The notes: generated by a model not told the origin, from the letters alone. DNA of 64,000 nt from Poecilobothrus nobilitatus (GCA_947095535.1 OX352774.1:43478496-43542495); one strand, 5' to 3'. Shown: positions 47,601-60,671, counted from the first letter of the stretch. Numbers and translations: made by a program.

Positions 47601-50513
47601 TAATTTGAAGGAGTGCAAATACTAGATTTCTAAATTAATCACACATTTTTTGATTTATTTATTTAATAATTTATATATTATATAAATATTTTATAATAAT
47701 AATTAATAATTTGAATTAAATATTATATTGATGATCAACAAAATCTCATAAGTACAATATTTAAATGTATGTATATATTATATAACTAATTATATAATTA
47801 TTAAAAGCCAATATCAAATATGTAATCAATATATCCTAGGATTTTTGAATTAATTACAAACTTATCATAATTAATAGTTCGCATATTTGCATATAAATGT
47901 GTTATAAAATTAAATAACAATGTTAATCTTCGCAGCATATTCCATCTATAAAATAATTATTATGTTTGATTAAAAAAAATAAAAAATGTTTTACGTATAT
48001 ACATTTAAATTTTATTATGAATGTATGAACATGGTATGACAAAGCACTAGCACTCTAAATATATAATTTTATAACGTTTATTTCGTTAGCATATAATATA
48101 TAGTTATTCTAGGTAAATAATTTTAAAAATTATTTAATATTTAATAAGATTTTGTTTGAGTTTGCTCACAAAATCAATTTTATTTACATTATTTAGCGAG
48201 GATTTACCTGTCTCCTTCCATTATAAAAAAAATAATATTTTTTTTTTTACTTTGTTTCAATTCTCGTTATAATAAAATTTATATGTGAAATATTTCTCAT
48301 TATCCAAGTTTCAGTTAGGATATAACAAAGAGCATCATTAGAAAACCCTGCTAATCAATTTATTGAAATCCTGAATATGTGACCAACCTCAATATTATAA
48401 AAAAATTATAAATATAATTAAATATATTTACCTAGAATAATTATATGTAAACGAAGTTTATATAATAAAAGTATTTGTTTAAAGTTTGGATAATATGAAA
48501 TATTTTTAAAGTACATCTTTATTTAAATTTCTTATATTTTGTATGCGTTTGTAAACGCTTATTAAATTTTTTGATAAAAATTAATAAAATAGTTGGTATT
48601 CATTACCTTAAATAATTAAAATCTTAACCACATGGTTAAAAGAATTAAATTTTTATTTAAAATTTAAAATATTATAATTATATTTGTATTGTGGATTATT
48701 ATTTTTAACGTCCGCCAAAGAATCAATAATAAAGTAGACAAAATAATAAATTATTATGTACTTCAAGAAATACATTTTTCTTTGATAACTTGGCTGATTA
48801 TAGTACAAAATTATAAATTTAAAGAATTAAAACTTTGAATTTTTAGAATAAAATTTTTTTATATTAATAAAACTGAATTAAACGAATTAGATTTTTCTGC
48901 ATTAATGTGTAATTTAAAAAAAAAATTTATTTGATAAGTACTCTTCCTGTGTCACCTTACATAATTTTTTTTTTAGTTTTAAAATTAGCTGGAATGTAGG
49001 CTGTGTGAATAAATATTTATGTAAATAAGCAGTAACATTATGAATGAGGTATAATAATAAGGAATATAAATCTCAATATTGTTAGTTTTTTATGGGAAAA
49101 GAAATAACCTAAAATTTTTTACCGTATTAACAAAAAAGATAAAGTAAATAATCGAATCAATATTTATATATTTATATGTGTTTAATTTCTTAATAATACA
49201 AAAAAAAAAATTAAATGATTTTTATTAAGAAATTATAAAAAAATAAAAATTATTTATAATTATACAATTCTTAAATGTAAATTGTAATATTGTGTATACG
49301 ATTTAATTATATTTATACACTAAAAGATTATATGTATATCAACAAAAATAATAATAATAAACAAAATTATTAATAAAATAATATTCAAACCAGAACATAA
49401 AATTTCATAAAAAATATTTGACTTATATCTAAAAAAAAAAATATTAGAAAATAAATGAAAAAAATTTCAATCAAATGAAACAAGGAAAAATCAAACATAA
49501 AATAATACATTAAAAAAATGTTTTTTTTTTTGCAATACGAATAATTTAATAATAATTACATAAAAAAAAGCATATGAAATATAATTACAATATTTTATAT
49601 CAATTTATAATTAATAATTGAAATGTTTTAAAATTTCAATATTATATTATGTATAAAAATGTTAATTACTTTAAATAGTATACCAAAATAAAACTGTTCG
49701 TTTATTTTAAAAAAAATTCTTTTAAAATATTTTATTATTTTTTCAAAAAAACATAAAATTTAGATTTCAAAATATATTGAATTTGAAGCTATGGTAACTT
49801 GCTATAACCTTTAAATTAGATAATATGGATCTTAAGTTTAGCAAAAACAAACAAAAATGATATTAAGGATAAAAAAAATTATATTAATTCATCGAATTTT
49901 GCAAAATCTTACTTTATTTATAAAATATTCGAATTTTAAACATACTACTATTTCAATAAACTAAACCTTTAAAGTGATTAATAATGTAGCTTCATAAGAA
50001 CAAATAAATTTTATTTGGCGTTCTAAAATACATATACTATAGATTTTTTTTATTATTATTCCATTAAATTTGTTACTTAATATTATTTTACCATGTTTAT
50101 TATTTTTAATTTTTTTTTTTCTATTTCATATTATTATTATTATTATAATTAAAACTTAATTAATATTTATTATTTATTAATAAAAAGCGTATGAAATTAC
50201 TAAAAGAAAATGAAACAAAAAAAATATTTTTATAGAAAATAGAATTGTTACGATTTTATAGTGTGCAAAATAATTTACATTTATAAATATAAAATGTTCA
50301 AAATTAAAACAAGATAGCTTATATAAAAAATTGATAAGTTAATTTTATTATGAAATTTGCAAAGATTCTTTTTTATTTAATATTTTAATTTATATTTAAT
50401 GGCTTACATTGTATGTAACGGAACAAAACATGTAATTATCAATATTCAAGACACATTTTCATATTTATATTTGTTTATATTTTATTAATTTCATATTTAG
50501 TTTTTTTTTGTTT

Positions 50514-50544
<31 letters not shown>

Positions 50545-52250
50545 GATTTTTTAATTTTTTTCTTTAAAACGGTTGGACGGTGGGTAAATTTTATGCAATT
50601 AATCAAAATCAATTTTGGTCATATAGAAAATGCTACCTTAAAAAAATTTTTATATTTTTTTAATAAACTCAAACGAATATTATGAAAAAGTTCAAAAAAA
50701 AATTATGAATATAATTATATAATAAATTTTAGAATTGAAGTCTTTAAGCAAATGTGTTACGTAGTTGTATTTAATATGAAAATTTTATAACAACTCTATT
50801 TTCATCATAAAAATATTTGTTTAATTTTTTTTTTAATTAATATTATGTTTTTTTTTTTCGTTTTTTGGTATTTTAGTTTTTTTTTCTTTCAATTGTAACA
50901 GTTATAAATTTTATTATCACGTAATTTTTTGAATAGTAAATATAAAAAATTTTTAAAATGAAAAACAAGATTCATATGAAACTGTTTAAAGATTTTTATT
51001 CTTATATAACAGATAAATCAATAAAAATAAAAATTCAGTTAATAAACAAAATTTTTAAATTAAAAGTTATTTTTTTCATTTTAATATAGCAATATAAGAA
51101 ATTTTTTTGACTAACATAAATTTTGGAATTATAAAAATAAACAAAAAAAAACTCCGGTTTTTTCTTTAAATTACTTTTTTTTTAGGTTCAAATATTTAAC
51201 TATTATATGCAAAAAATTATTATCAGAGTTTTTTTTTTATTTAAGAATTACATTATGTTCAATTTAATAATATCAAATTTCTTTTATTGTTTAAATATTG
51301 CGAATAGTTCAAAATATGTTAATATGTTCTTTAAAAATCAAACACTTACAACGAATAAACAATTTTAAATATGTATTTTAAACAATTGAGAAAATTTATT
51401 TACGTTTTCTTTTGTTGAAATCTAAGATTAGTATTTATTATTTTAATTAACAGGAAAAATTGTCATTTTGAATAATATAAGATTTTTTTTAAAAATAAAT
51501 TTGTATTGAAACTAAAATAATTTAAATATAAATGAACTATAAGTTTTAATTCAAATTGTACATTATTTACGATAAAAACAGAACTTTAGATTTGCTTTTG
51601 GAAAGAAAAATAAATAGTAACATTTAAATATAATTTACTAAATATAGTTTTGAGTAAAAATTAGCGATAATTGTTCGATTTCTGAATAAAATAATTTTAA
51701 TTTCTTTCTATAGTTTCTATATATATTTTTTTTTGTATTTATGCACCATATAATGTTGCTATTATTTCTATTAGGGTTTCAAACTGAATATTCTTAAATT
51801 TGATTCACTACACTAGAAACTTGGAACCTTTTTATACAACTTTATGTGCATTTTCATCAATTTAATTTTCAAAAATTCTAAAATTTTTTTTAAATATTGT
51901 AATATTCGCAAAATTTATTATTATTTTTATTATCAAACAAAGTTTATTATTCTTGAATTTATTATTGTAATAATTTGTATATGCACATGTATGTATATGT
52001 GTATAAAATAAGTGAATAAAAAGTTTTACAACAACTCTATACACATATAAATATCTAATCAAATATATTTTATAAAGCCAATAGCGATAAGTTGCATAAA
52101 TCTATGTTAATTTTTTTTTTTAATTTTTCTTTATTGAACCTTTTAATATATACAAACATATATATAATATATATTTATAAATATATATATACATATATTC
52201 GTATATGTTATTATTTTTATGGTAAAAGAACAATTTTGAATTTAGATTTT

Positions 52251-52256
52251 TTTATT
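52251..52256 (-). terminator. Candidate polyadenylation signal of makorin
   Basis: AATAAA on the minus strand, 9 nt after the makorin stop codon. It is very close to the stop, so a downstream AT-rich hexamer could be used instead. Confidence 0.3.
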
Positions 52257-52265
52257 AAAAAAAAT

Positions 52266-53629
52266 TTAATTCATTTCATCAGGCCAATCGGAATCATCAC
52301 TTGAATCTATTTCAAAATTTGACCAATATTCAATCAAAGATGGAACATCACGATTACTAATAAATTCATAGAATGAAATCTGAAATGAAAAATATATATT
52401 GAGCAATTTTGTAAAATTACTTTAAAATCATTTAATTTACGTCTGAAAAAAATTCCATAAAACCAAGATGATGGTGGTATACTTTGCGTTTTTGGGGAAC
52501 ACCAACATCAACTTTCATGCCATTCGGAAGAGCATGCTTGTAAAAGCATTTATTACCGAAAGGACATTTTCCTTCACCCTTAAAAATATACATAGAGAAA
52601 AAATTAATAATTAATTAATAGAAAATTAACAATAAACAATATAACTAAATAACCTACTTTATTAAAATATTTGCAGTCTTTATCACCAAGAGCTTGTTTG
52701 TATTCCGTTATAACCTTATCTTTATCATCCTTGCTCTCAACCCAAAAGGCACTCGGACATACAAAGTCTGATGAAATTCGACATTCTGGACATGACCTAA
52801 ATTTAAAAAAATGTATGCTTTAAAAAATTAAAGAACAAAAAAATGTTTGATAAATGTACCTTGTAATTTTATTTTCAAATTGTTTTGCCTGTCTCCATTT
52901 ACGTATACATTCTAAACAAAATATATGATTGCAATTTGGCAAAATACCAAAACGTTTTTCTTTTCCATTTTTTTCCATAATAACATCAAAACAAATACCA
53001 CAAGTTTTATTTTTTGATCTTGCAATTGCAAATGATAGTTCCATATCTTTTTCATGTTGTTGAAGACATTCACTTATATGTTTTTTTCTTTGTACTTTAT
53101 CTGATGGATGTAAACAATACTGACCACACATATCGCACAATTCTCCATGAATTAAATTGCAATAATCACCATATGGGCAACCCGTTACAAATGGACATAA
53201 TATTACTTCTTCGTTATATTGTTTGATATTGCCATTACTGCCACCTGCTATTTCAGCATAAGAAAAATTCCCAAATTTCTTATTTTGATTGGGATTACAT
53301 GATTCCATACTTAATGTTTCTTTAAAATTTTGATTTTTTGGTATGAAAACTGGTGCCATTGCCCAATCATTTTGAATGTTTATCTCATTTGATTGGATTG
53401 GTAGTGATTGTTGTGGCTTATTAATTATTTGATTATTTTGACTATATTGTTGCGTCGAAGATGTTGTTGGAGTTGAAACGTTAGCAGTTAAAACTGCTGT
53501 TGTTGCATTGTTTTCAAGTGATATTGAATTATCTGTCGTTTCACCTGGATGTGAAAATCGACACAAATCTCCAAAACGGCATATTCCTCTTGTGTAATAA
53601 CGACAAACAACTGGTGATCTTGTTGTCAT
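52266..53629 (-). CDS. Mkrn1: Makorin RING/CCCH zinc-finger E3 ubiquitin ligase
   Basis: Makorins are RING E3 ligases that also bind RNA through CCCH fingers (family knowledge). Four minus-strand exons, 53629-52860, 52796-52658, 52578-52441 and 52379-52266, with consistent phases, encode 386 residues ending PDEMN. In order: a CCCH finger at residues 9-27 (C9-x7-C17-x5-C23-x3-H27), a Q/N/S-rich linker, a second CCCH (CPFVTGCPYGDYCNLIHG), the makorin-specific Cys/His motif (CDMCGQYCLHPSDKVQRKKH), a C3HC4 RING from CGICFDVI through NCNHIFCLECIRKWR to CPECR across the first intron, and a last CCCH (CKYFNKGEGKCPFGNKCFYK then H). This is the standard makorin arrangement with one N-terminal finger. 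The start at 53629 has a good AAAATG context (AGAAATGAC). In flies makorins act in germline mRNA control. The symbol denotes the family member; fly makorin paralogues mean exact orthology is less certain. Confidence 0.93.
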
Positions 53630-55667
53630 TTCTAGTGGATATTGCCTTGTATTAAATATTATTTATTTAACCTTTTTAATGCAAAGGTTTCCTTTTGTAT
53701 AGCTGTTATTTAATCAAAGTAAAAAGATCGTCTTATACCGGTATATTAACTATGTTCTTGCCTCTATTATAAATTTTTGAAAAATTATTAGGAACAGTTT
53801 AGTAGATTTGTGTTGGTAGCATCAAAATTAGCATTTGTTATTAAGTTGAATTACTATCTTCAATGAGAAATTTTGAAAATAAAATTCATTTAATAAAATT
53901 ACATCATTTAGTATTATATCAATATGTATTTTATTATAAATTAAAATTTTTAAGGATTGAATATTAGTAAAATAAGAGATATAGAAAAGGTTTTTGCAAT
54001 AAATTTCAAATTATAAACATAATAATTACAGACATGAATTTAAAAAATATTAATTTCTAATATAATTAATTAAAATGATAAACAAAGGCTGTTGTATAAA
54101 GCATTTTTTAACACCCCGCGCACATTTCTATAACTGTCAAATATATACGAGAACTTGAAAACTTCGCAAATCATACTCTAATAATAAACATTCGTTTACA
54201 TAATTCAAATGAGACTTTTTTGGTTTTTTCTTGATTATATGTCACCAGAAATTTATAAATTACTATTTCGCAAGAGTATTTTGTTTAAATGTAATGTTCA
54301 TGAAATTTAATCATAATTTTAAGTTTTTGTTTTTTTTTTTTTTTTTTTTTTTAATGTATGTATCATTTTACGGAATGGCAATAATTTATATAATTGTCTA
54401 AACTTTACGCACTTTATTGCGAAAAATAAAATGATCTATTTTAGATATTGTGAAAAAGAATTTCTTACCATGAAATTTTATAAAAATTTTACCCAAAAAA
54501 TTTGATTTCTGCGAATTAATACAGAAGGGACGAGACGACAGCTCCAAACAATAAACCCAAATGCAGGAGCTTAAATGTCAAATTTTAATCGAATTTAGTT
54601 TTTTTTTTTAATACACAGAGATGGCACTATACTAAAAGTATGTATTAATACATTTTTTCAACATTTTGATAATAATATCATCAGGAGTGCGTTTTGTTTC
54701 TTACTCCGAGTGGAATTGAGTTTATACTTTTAAGCACTCACAGCCAGAGTTAACTTTACTAAACCTTTTCTCTGCCATTTTGAAACGACTAGATTAAATA
54801 TTAGAATTTGTTGCCATAAATATGAAAATATGAAAGAATTTTAAGAAGTATTGGGTAAAGTATACTTTACGTCGGTGTAAAAAAAAACTAAAAATAAAGT
54901 AAAAAATTAAAACAAGAAGGGCACGCACCAGACAAGGAAGAAAAAAGCAATCATTTAAGATCAAAATATTAACGACGATTATACCATCTCTTTTTTTTTT
55001 CAAATGTTATTTTATATATACATATGTAAGGTATATAAATTTTTAAGAATTGTAATGTATATATTAAATATAAATAAAATAAATAAGTATTTACTATAAT
55101 TTTTTTACTACATTTCACCAAAACAATTTGGCTCTTTTTTCAATTATGATAATAATTTATTTCCAGCTGTTAGATACAAACAAGTTCATTATTATTTATA
55201 CATTTTTACTGCAGAGCAATTGTAATCTACTAGTGGATGCAAAAACGTGAAAATTTTTTTATCAGATATATTTAAGTTTCAATTTAATAAAAATCTAATC
55301 ATCTGATTTTGATATTAATTTATATAGCATTAACATTCAGATGTTTAGATTAATGTACCGCAAATAGAAATTCCCAAATTAAAGCAATTTATGTCATGAT
55401 CACACTTAATGTAATAATATTTTGTCATTAAATCCAGAAATAATAATACTGCTAAATAATTTAATTAGTATACATATTTAGCATAATTAATTAGTTAACA
55501 TATTTAGTAGTATGTACATTTCTTTGCATTTGTTTCTTCTTCGATTATTTTTGTTTGAATTTTTAAAAGAGAATGTCATCAAATGTCATTCGTATTTGCA
55601 TAAAAAATTTTCTAACCCTACTAAAATTTTTTATTTTTTAGTAAAAGAGGTTCGTTCAACCACTATT

Positions 55668-55862
55668 TTTTGGTTAAAAACATGGACTTTTTTCACGAGT
55701 GAAAATCCCCTCCACAAAAATTAACTTGTTGGTAAGAGGCTATGAAACGTTGCGAACCTAGTCGTGAACAGGCTGCGTAGAATATAGGCTTTTTAGTTGA
55801 AAACATGGACTTTTTTCACTACTGAAAATCCCCTCCACAAAAATTAAATTGTTGGTAAGAGC
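55668..55862. repeat. Two tandem copies of a ~72-bp block, 123 bp apart
   Basis: Copies at 55668-55739 and 55791-55862 share 'AAAACATGGACTTTTTTCAC', 'TGAAAATCCCCTCCACAAAA' and 'TTGTTGGTAAGAG', differing at only a handful of positions. The first contains the small palindrome TTTTCACGAGTGAAAA. Confidence 0.8.
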
Positions 55863-55949
55863 CGAGGGTATGAAGCTATGCTACGTATGGAAAAACTATA
55901 CATTCAGAAATATTGTTGATAAAATATTAAAATACTAAAGTATTTATAT

Positions 55950-56045
55950 ACGATATTCAGCTAATTTATGGACGATATTCAGCAAAATAAGAATCGTTGA
56001 ATGATATTAGCAAAATAAAAAATCGTTGGACGATATTTTTATAGA
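55950..56045. repeat. Short imperfect tandem repeat, about 29-bp period
   Basis: Three to four diverged units built on 'GGACGATATTcAGCAAAATAA' followed by 'gAATCGTTG'. Non-coding. Confidence 0.6.
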
Positions 56046-56228
56046 GTTTTCTTTTTACACATATGCCATTTTTATATCTTCTGTCCATGCTCTAACATTT
56101 TCGTGGATATTTTTTTCTCATGTAAACCAGCCATATGAAATAAATTAATTGGAATTCTATTAAAAAAAAGTAAACAAAACGGGCGTTTCAGTTATTAATA
56201 AAAATCATTGGATCTCCATCTCATTCTT

Positions 56229-56555
56229 CTAGATATATTAATATTACCCATATAGATGGGAAAAGGCAACAAAGAAAATATTTTCAGTCAATTTTGAGAA
56301 ATAGTTGAAAGAACCGGGCTTATATATTGCTATTGTTTCTTCATAAATAGTTTTCTAAATTAAAATAGTTTCATTTCTAATTTTTTAAAAATTTTTTCAC
56401 CAGAAAAGTGGTAATTCAAATTAACTCTTTAATTAAACGTTAATTTTAAAACCAAAACATTTTAGTTAACAATATAAATCTCTCAAATAGAGATAGTTAT
56501 GAGAAACTGCTTTAAATTATTTTTTAAATCTAAACAGCTGAGTGAACAAAATTTT
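56229..56555 (+). mobile_element. Older, truncated copy of the 57131-57595 MITE
   Basis: It runs colinear with 57131-57475: a degraded 'TAGATATATTAA' start, 'AAGAAAATATTTTCAGtCAA', 'TTTTGAGAAAtAGttGA', 'TTCATTTCTAATTTTTT', and a final 'AAACAGCTGAGTGAACAAAA'. The right terminal repeat is missing; the sequence breaks off into the CG-rich patch that starts near 56577. Confidence 0.7.
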
Positions 56556-56576
56556 TCCAATCTATTTCTAAAGGCC

Positions 56577-56715
56577 AAATTATAATGACGCGTTGTAAGC
56601 AAAACGCGTGCGGCGCGATGACACGAAGTAATATACACAAGTTTAAATGGCTTAAGTTATAATGATGTAGCAAAGCGCCACGCTTTTCTAAATAGAAAAT
56701 TGTTCTAAATTTGCG
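56577..56715. repeat. CG-rich patch with two related half-units
   Basis: Two blocks resemble each other: 'TTATAATGACGCGTTGTAAG' plus 'CAAAACGCGTG' (56579) and 'TTATAATGATGTAGCAAAGC' plus 'GCCACGC' (56656). The density of GCG/CGC is unlike anything nearby. It may be a piece of another transposon end inserted where the MITE copy was truncated. Confidence 0.35.
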
Positions 56716-57130
56716 CACGTTGTGAATGAAAAACAAAAACAACAATGAAATTTCAAAATCAAAACAAAAGCCGAGAGTCAACACAATATAAAAATTAGTG
56801 AAAAAAAAATTAATTAAAATAAAATGGATAATTTCGAGGAAAAATTTATCATTTTGATTGAATTTTTTTTAAAAGTTTTTTTTAAATTGAACTTTGAAAA
56901 TTCAAAATTTATATACTACATACTATTCTTGATAAGCAAACTTAAAAATAATAAAACAACGACAACTAGTAAAATCTAACAGGTTCAAAACAATTATACT
57001 TCGTAAGTTATTATAATTGTCATTGACACAATGAAAACGCTTCTTCTTTTTTTTAATTTTAATTTTTTTAATTTTAAAATTCCTGGTAAAATGACTTTTT
57101 AAATTAATTTTGAATCTTGTAGGCTGTAAT

Positions 57131-57595
57131 CATAGATATATTACTAATAGATAGGCAGTGAAGAAAATATTTTCAGCCAATTTTGAGAAACAGCTGAGTG
57201 AACCGTGCGTTTGTATTGCTTTAGTTTCCTCAGAAATAGATTCCTAAAAGGTGAAATAAATTCATTTCTAATTTTTTTAAGGATTTTATCACTTATTTTG
57301 TTACTTTACAAGTAGTTAAAATTTTGAATAACCTTAATTAAATTAAATTTTAATTTTAAAAACAAAATATATAAATTATTACGTAATATAAAAACTTAAA
57401 ATCTCTGAATGAAACTGGTTATGAAAAACTGCTTTACATTATTTTAATAAATATAAACAGCTGAGTGAACGAAATGTGTACATATTATAAAATGCATATG
57501 ATTTTTTTTGACTGAATACCTTAAGATAGGAAAACACATAAGAAGAAAAGAAACGACTATACCTAACTTCCCATCTATTAGTTAATATATCTATG
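57131..57595. mobile_element. 465-bp MITE with 8-bp target duplication
   Basis: The ends are CATAGATATATTACTAATAG at the left and, reverse-complemented from the right, CATAGATATATTAACTAATA, matching for about 27 bp with one base of length difference and one mismatch. The flanks GCTGTAAT at 57123-57130 and GCTGTAAT at 57596-57603 are an exact 8-bp duplication. Eight-base duplications are made by hAT and P-element transposases; the CAT start is closer to P-type ends, but that is inference. There is no coding capacity. It lies about 1.3 kb upstream of the M6 start codon. Confidence 0.85.
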
Positions 57596-58939
57596 GCTGT
57601 AATGGAATATAAAAACTACATTTCTTATTGCTGCCAAACGTAAACTGAGGTAATTGACAACACTATTATTATTTGCTGTCAAAACACTAACTAGTTAGTA
57701 TAGTAGTGTTAGTAAATAGTAGAACTTCTACTTATATTTTGTAAATTGTGGACTGACTGTAGTTACTTTTTCAAGAAAGTTTTTTGTTAATATACTCAAA
57801 TACAGTATATTCATTTATTTGCAAAATTTAATTTTTATAAACATCAAATAAACATTTTTGAATTTTAAATATAACTTTTGTAGGAAATAGTAATAAATAC
57901 TTTTAAAGTAGTAAATAATTTTAAATTTTAAACTATTAGATTAATCAAAAAAAGATTTTTAAGATAAGATAAAGACAATTGTTTACACTTCTTATTCCTG
58001 GAAATAATGGGTAAGTCATAGTACAATTAAATTATATTTCAGATAAATACTTTTTTCAAATTGAATATTGAATTTTTTAAAGGATAATTAAATACATATT
58101 TTTGTTAGTAAATAAATTTTATATTAATTAATGTGGTAATGTAGTAGTTATAAACTATAAAGTAGTAGGCGGGGTTGTAGTGATTGATTTATACAACTTT
58201 CGAAAATAAAGAGTTACCGTTTATCATTAAAATAACAGATACAAAAAATAATGTCCAACAGGTGATACTGATATACACAATAGGAATATAGGATATGTAT
58301 TTCAAATAGTAAAAAATACCCTTTGCAAAATTTTCTTGATATGTAAAAAATATACAGCGATTTTATTAATTATTAGTTATATTTGATTAATGTTATTTAT
58401 TTTAAAAATACCTAATTTTCGATTTTTTTAACGTGCTTAAGTTTTTACACTAAGCAACAATAGAATAAAACATTAGGGCGACAAAGCCACAAATCTAAAA
58501 CTTAAAAAACCTTAAAAATAACAACTTTCGAACATTTTTAAAATGTAGTAGTATGTAGATTGTAGAATAGAAATACTTCGATGATTTTATATGATTAAGT
58601 TGGATTAAATGAAACCACTTGTTTATTTTTTAATGCTTTTTTTTTAAAGTAGCAAAATTTTAATTGTGTGTAAAAAGTAATACTTAGTTTAATTTAAGAA
58701 ATTATAAAATAGAGTATTAAATTCTTAATACATAGTTTAATTTAACATTTAAAATAACAAGTGCCTTTTACCATTTGACAAAAATATATAATTGTATAAT
58801 TGCATAAATGAAAAACCCTTATTCTTAATTAATTGTTTGCAATATTGATTCATTTGAACAAAATTTTTAAAACCGTTTAATATATTAATTTAAAAATAAA
58901 ACTAACAAATGTATAAAATTTAAAGAAGAAACTGGTAAA

Positions 58940-60671
58940 ATGTTGAATTCTAAAAATGGTGGAAGTAATTTCCATAGAGATAGAATTCGGGATCCTCGTG
59001 AAGAAATTTTACTAGAAACTAATTTTGATGATGATGGAGTTTTGACAAAAGCTTATGCAAATAATGCACCATCAAACACAAACATAAAAAATTTTTATCG
59101 TTCAGATCATTCTTTGGACAGATATTCAGATCATACATTACATGGAATACCCAAAGAAGGTGAAGTATATAATGTAGTGGTATAAAATATCTTTTTATGT
59201 TACGTACTTCATGCTTTATTTGTTTTTTAGCTTTTTTTTACATTAAAGTAATATTAATTTTATACAACTGTTTGTAATAGTTTTAAGTTAAAATTTAAAT
59301 ATTCAGCTTTACTAAAGTTACGTTAATTTCTAAATTTATTTAAAACTGCCATCAAGTGACAAAGACTTTGTCTGTTAATTTTTTTTGTTTGTGTCAATTA
59401 TAATTTTTAATGCGGTTAATTAAATTTAATTAACTAATCAAACAGAGGTTAATAGATCAAAAAACAATTAAATTTAAAATATACATAAATTTAAATTATA
59501 CTTGTACTGCATTATGCTAAATACTTGTACTTTTTAAATTCATTCTTTGGTCAAAGATAAAAAAAATAATTTGGAAATTTAATATATATGTACATTAATA
59601 TATGCATATGCAAAATGTAATTTCACTTTTGTTTTTGTTTTTTTTCATATGAAACATCCATTATTATATCCATACAATATCGTTCATGCAAATTTATATG
59701 CAACTTTTTCAGAACAATAAAAAAATAAATTTTATTAATTATTTAAATATTTTTTTTTTAAATAGGTGACTGTTGCCAATCATTTATAACAAGAGTTCCA
59801 CATGCTACCGTAATTGCTACATTAATGTGCCTTCTTGGAGGAGGCATTTTTTGTGGCACAATGTATAGGGGAGCCACTTTAACTATTATCATGTTAGACC
59901 AAGTCTTTCATATAAGATTGTTATGGTAAAAATTATTTTGAAATAAAATTTATTTTCTAAAAACTTTTTTTTCTTTCAGGATCGAAGCTGTGCAAATGAT
60001 ATTTGTCATTACAGCAGCTACTATGGGGGCTCTTGGATTTTTAATTTTGTTTGTTGGATTTTTAGCAACTGGAGCAACCAGGCATAAAGTCTATAGAGGT
60101 ACAAAATCAAGAGTTGGTGGAAGAATATCATGTGCTGTGGTATATTAAAAAATCTAATTTAGTTTCTATTATATTCAATTTTGTTTTACATTTCAGTTGA
60201 TGGGAATTACATATTTTTTAAATTTTATATGGATGTTAATATTTGCATTTTTAATTATTGTAACTTTTGTTTATACAATGTTTTGGAATTTATGTTCAAG
60301 TGTGGAAAAGTCAAAGAGTTGTATTGATTTTACACAATTTCGTAAGTTTATTAAAAATAATTTTGATAATTGGATAATTAATTTTTTTTATAGATTTTAT
60401 GTTCCCTGCTAGTACAAAACAAGAAGAGTTGAGAATTTGCGAAAATTATGAAATTAAGGCTTTTTGTAAAGATTCAGTAGAAAATGCTGAAGTAATGTTT
60501 ATTTTGGCAACTTTGTCAGCACTATTAGTTATTTTGAGTTTAATCCATTACTTAATGTGTTTATCTGCTAATTATGCACACATTCGAGATCATGAAAAAT
60601 TTCAAGATCTTGCTGATTTACATACACTAAATGAAATTGAATACAGTGCATCATCAAAAGACAGGTTCTAG
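58940..60671 (+). CDS. M6: Neuronal membrane glycoprotein M6 (PLP/DM20 family)
   Basis: M6 is a four-pass membrane protein of the myelin proteolipid family, found at neural and epithelial plasma membranes and at tricellular junctions in flies (family knowledge). Five exons: 58940-59159, 59766-59925, 59980-60139, 60197-60341 and 60394-60671; phases agree and 320 residues result. The start ATG gives a 73-residue hydrophilic N-terminal region (MLNSKNGGSNFHRDRIRDPR) before the family core. The core begins DCCQSFITRVPHATVIATLM with TM1 (about 85-107), GTMYRGATLTI, TM2 (about 131-157), the loop GATRHKVYRGTKSRVGGRIS, TM3 (about 182-208), an extracellular loop with paired cysteines (CSSVEKSKSC, CENYEIKAFC) and TM4 (about 260-285). 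The cytoplasmic tail ends SASSKDRF. The first donor (G|GTGAAG at 59160) is chosen because only that phase restores GDCCQS. The long N-terminus probably marks one of several isoforms. Confidence 0.93.
59160..59765 (+). other. First intron of M6
   Basis: It runs from the GTGAAG donor at 59160 to the AATAG acceptor at 59765. It is AT-rich and contains no other recognisable feature. Reading through the donor gives only seven more codons before a stop (EGEVYNVVV), so retention would truncate the protein before TM1. Confidence 0.8.

Larger units (their letters stand above)
42960..52265. other. About 9.3 kb of AT-rich intergenic DNA, no gene seen
   Basis: No conserved frame or splice-joined coding pattern is visible on either strand. 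The stretch contains a long TA microsatellite (43909-43967), an inverted-repeat candidate (44086-44605), many poly-T runs (longest about 50519-50545) and scattered TA-rich patches such as 47340-47410. UTRs or regulatory DNA of the makorin or transporter genes may be present but cannot be recognised. Confidence 0.65.
53630..58939. other. Divergent intergenic region between makorin and M6
   Basis: This presumably contains both promoters, since makorin reads left and M6 reads right. It holds a 123-bp-spaced tandem repeat (55668-55862), a short tandem motif (55950-56045), two related MITE copies (56229-56555 and 57131-57595) and a CG-rich patch (56577-56700). M6 5' UTR exons may lie here unrecognised. 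No other gene is evident. Confidence 0.65.

Noticed and set aside
58940..59185. Stand-alone 81-residue protein
   Set aside because: This is the first M6 exon read past its donor into the intron; joining at 59159/59766 restores the family core.
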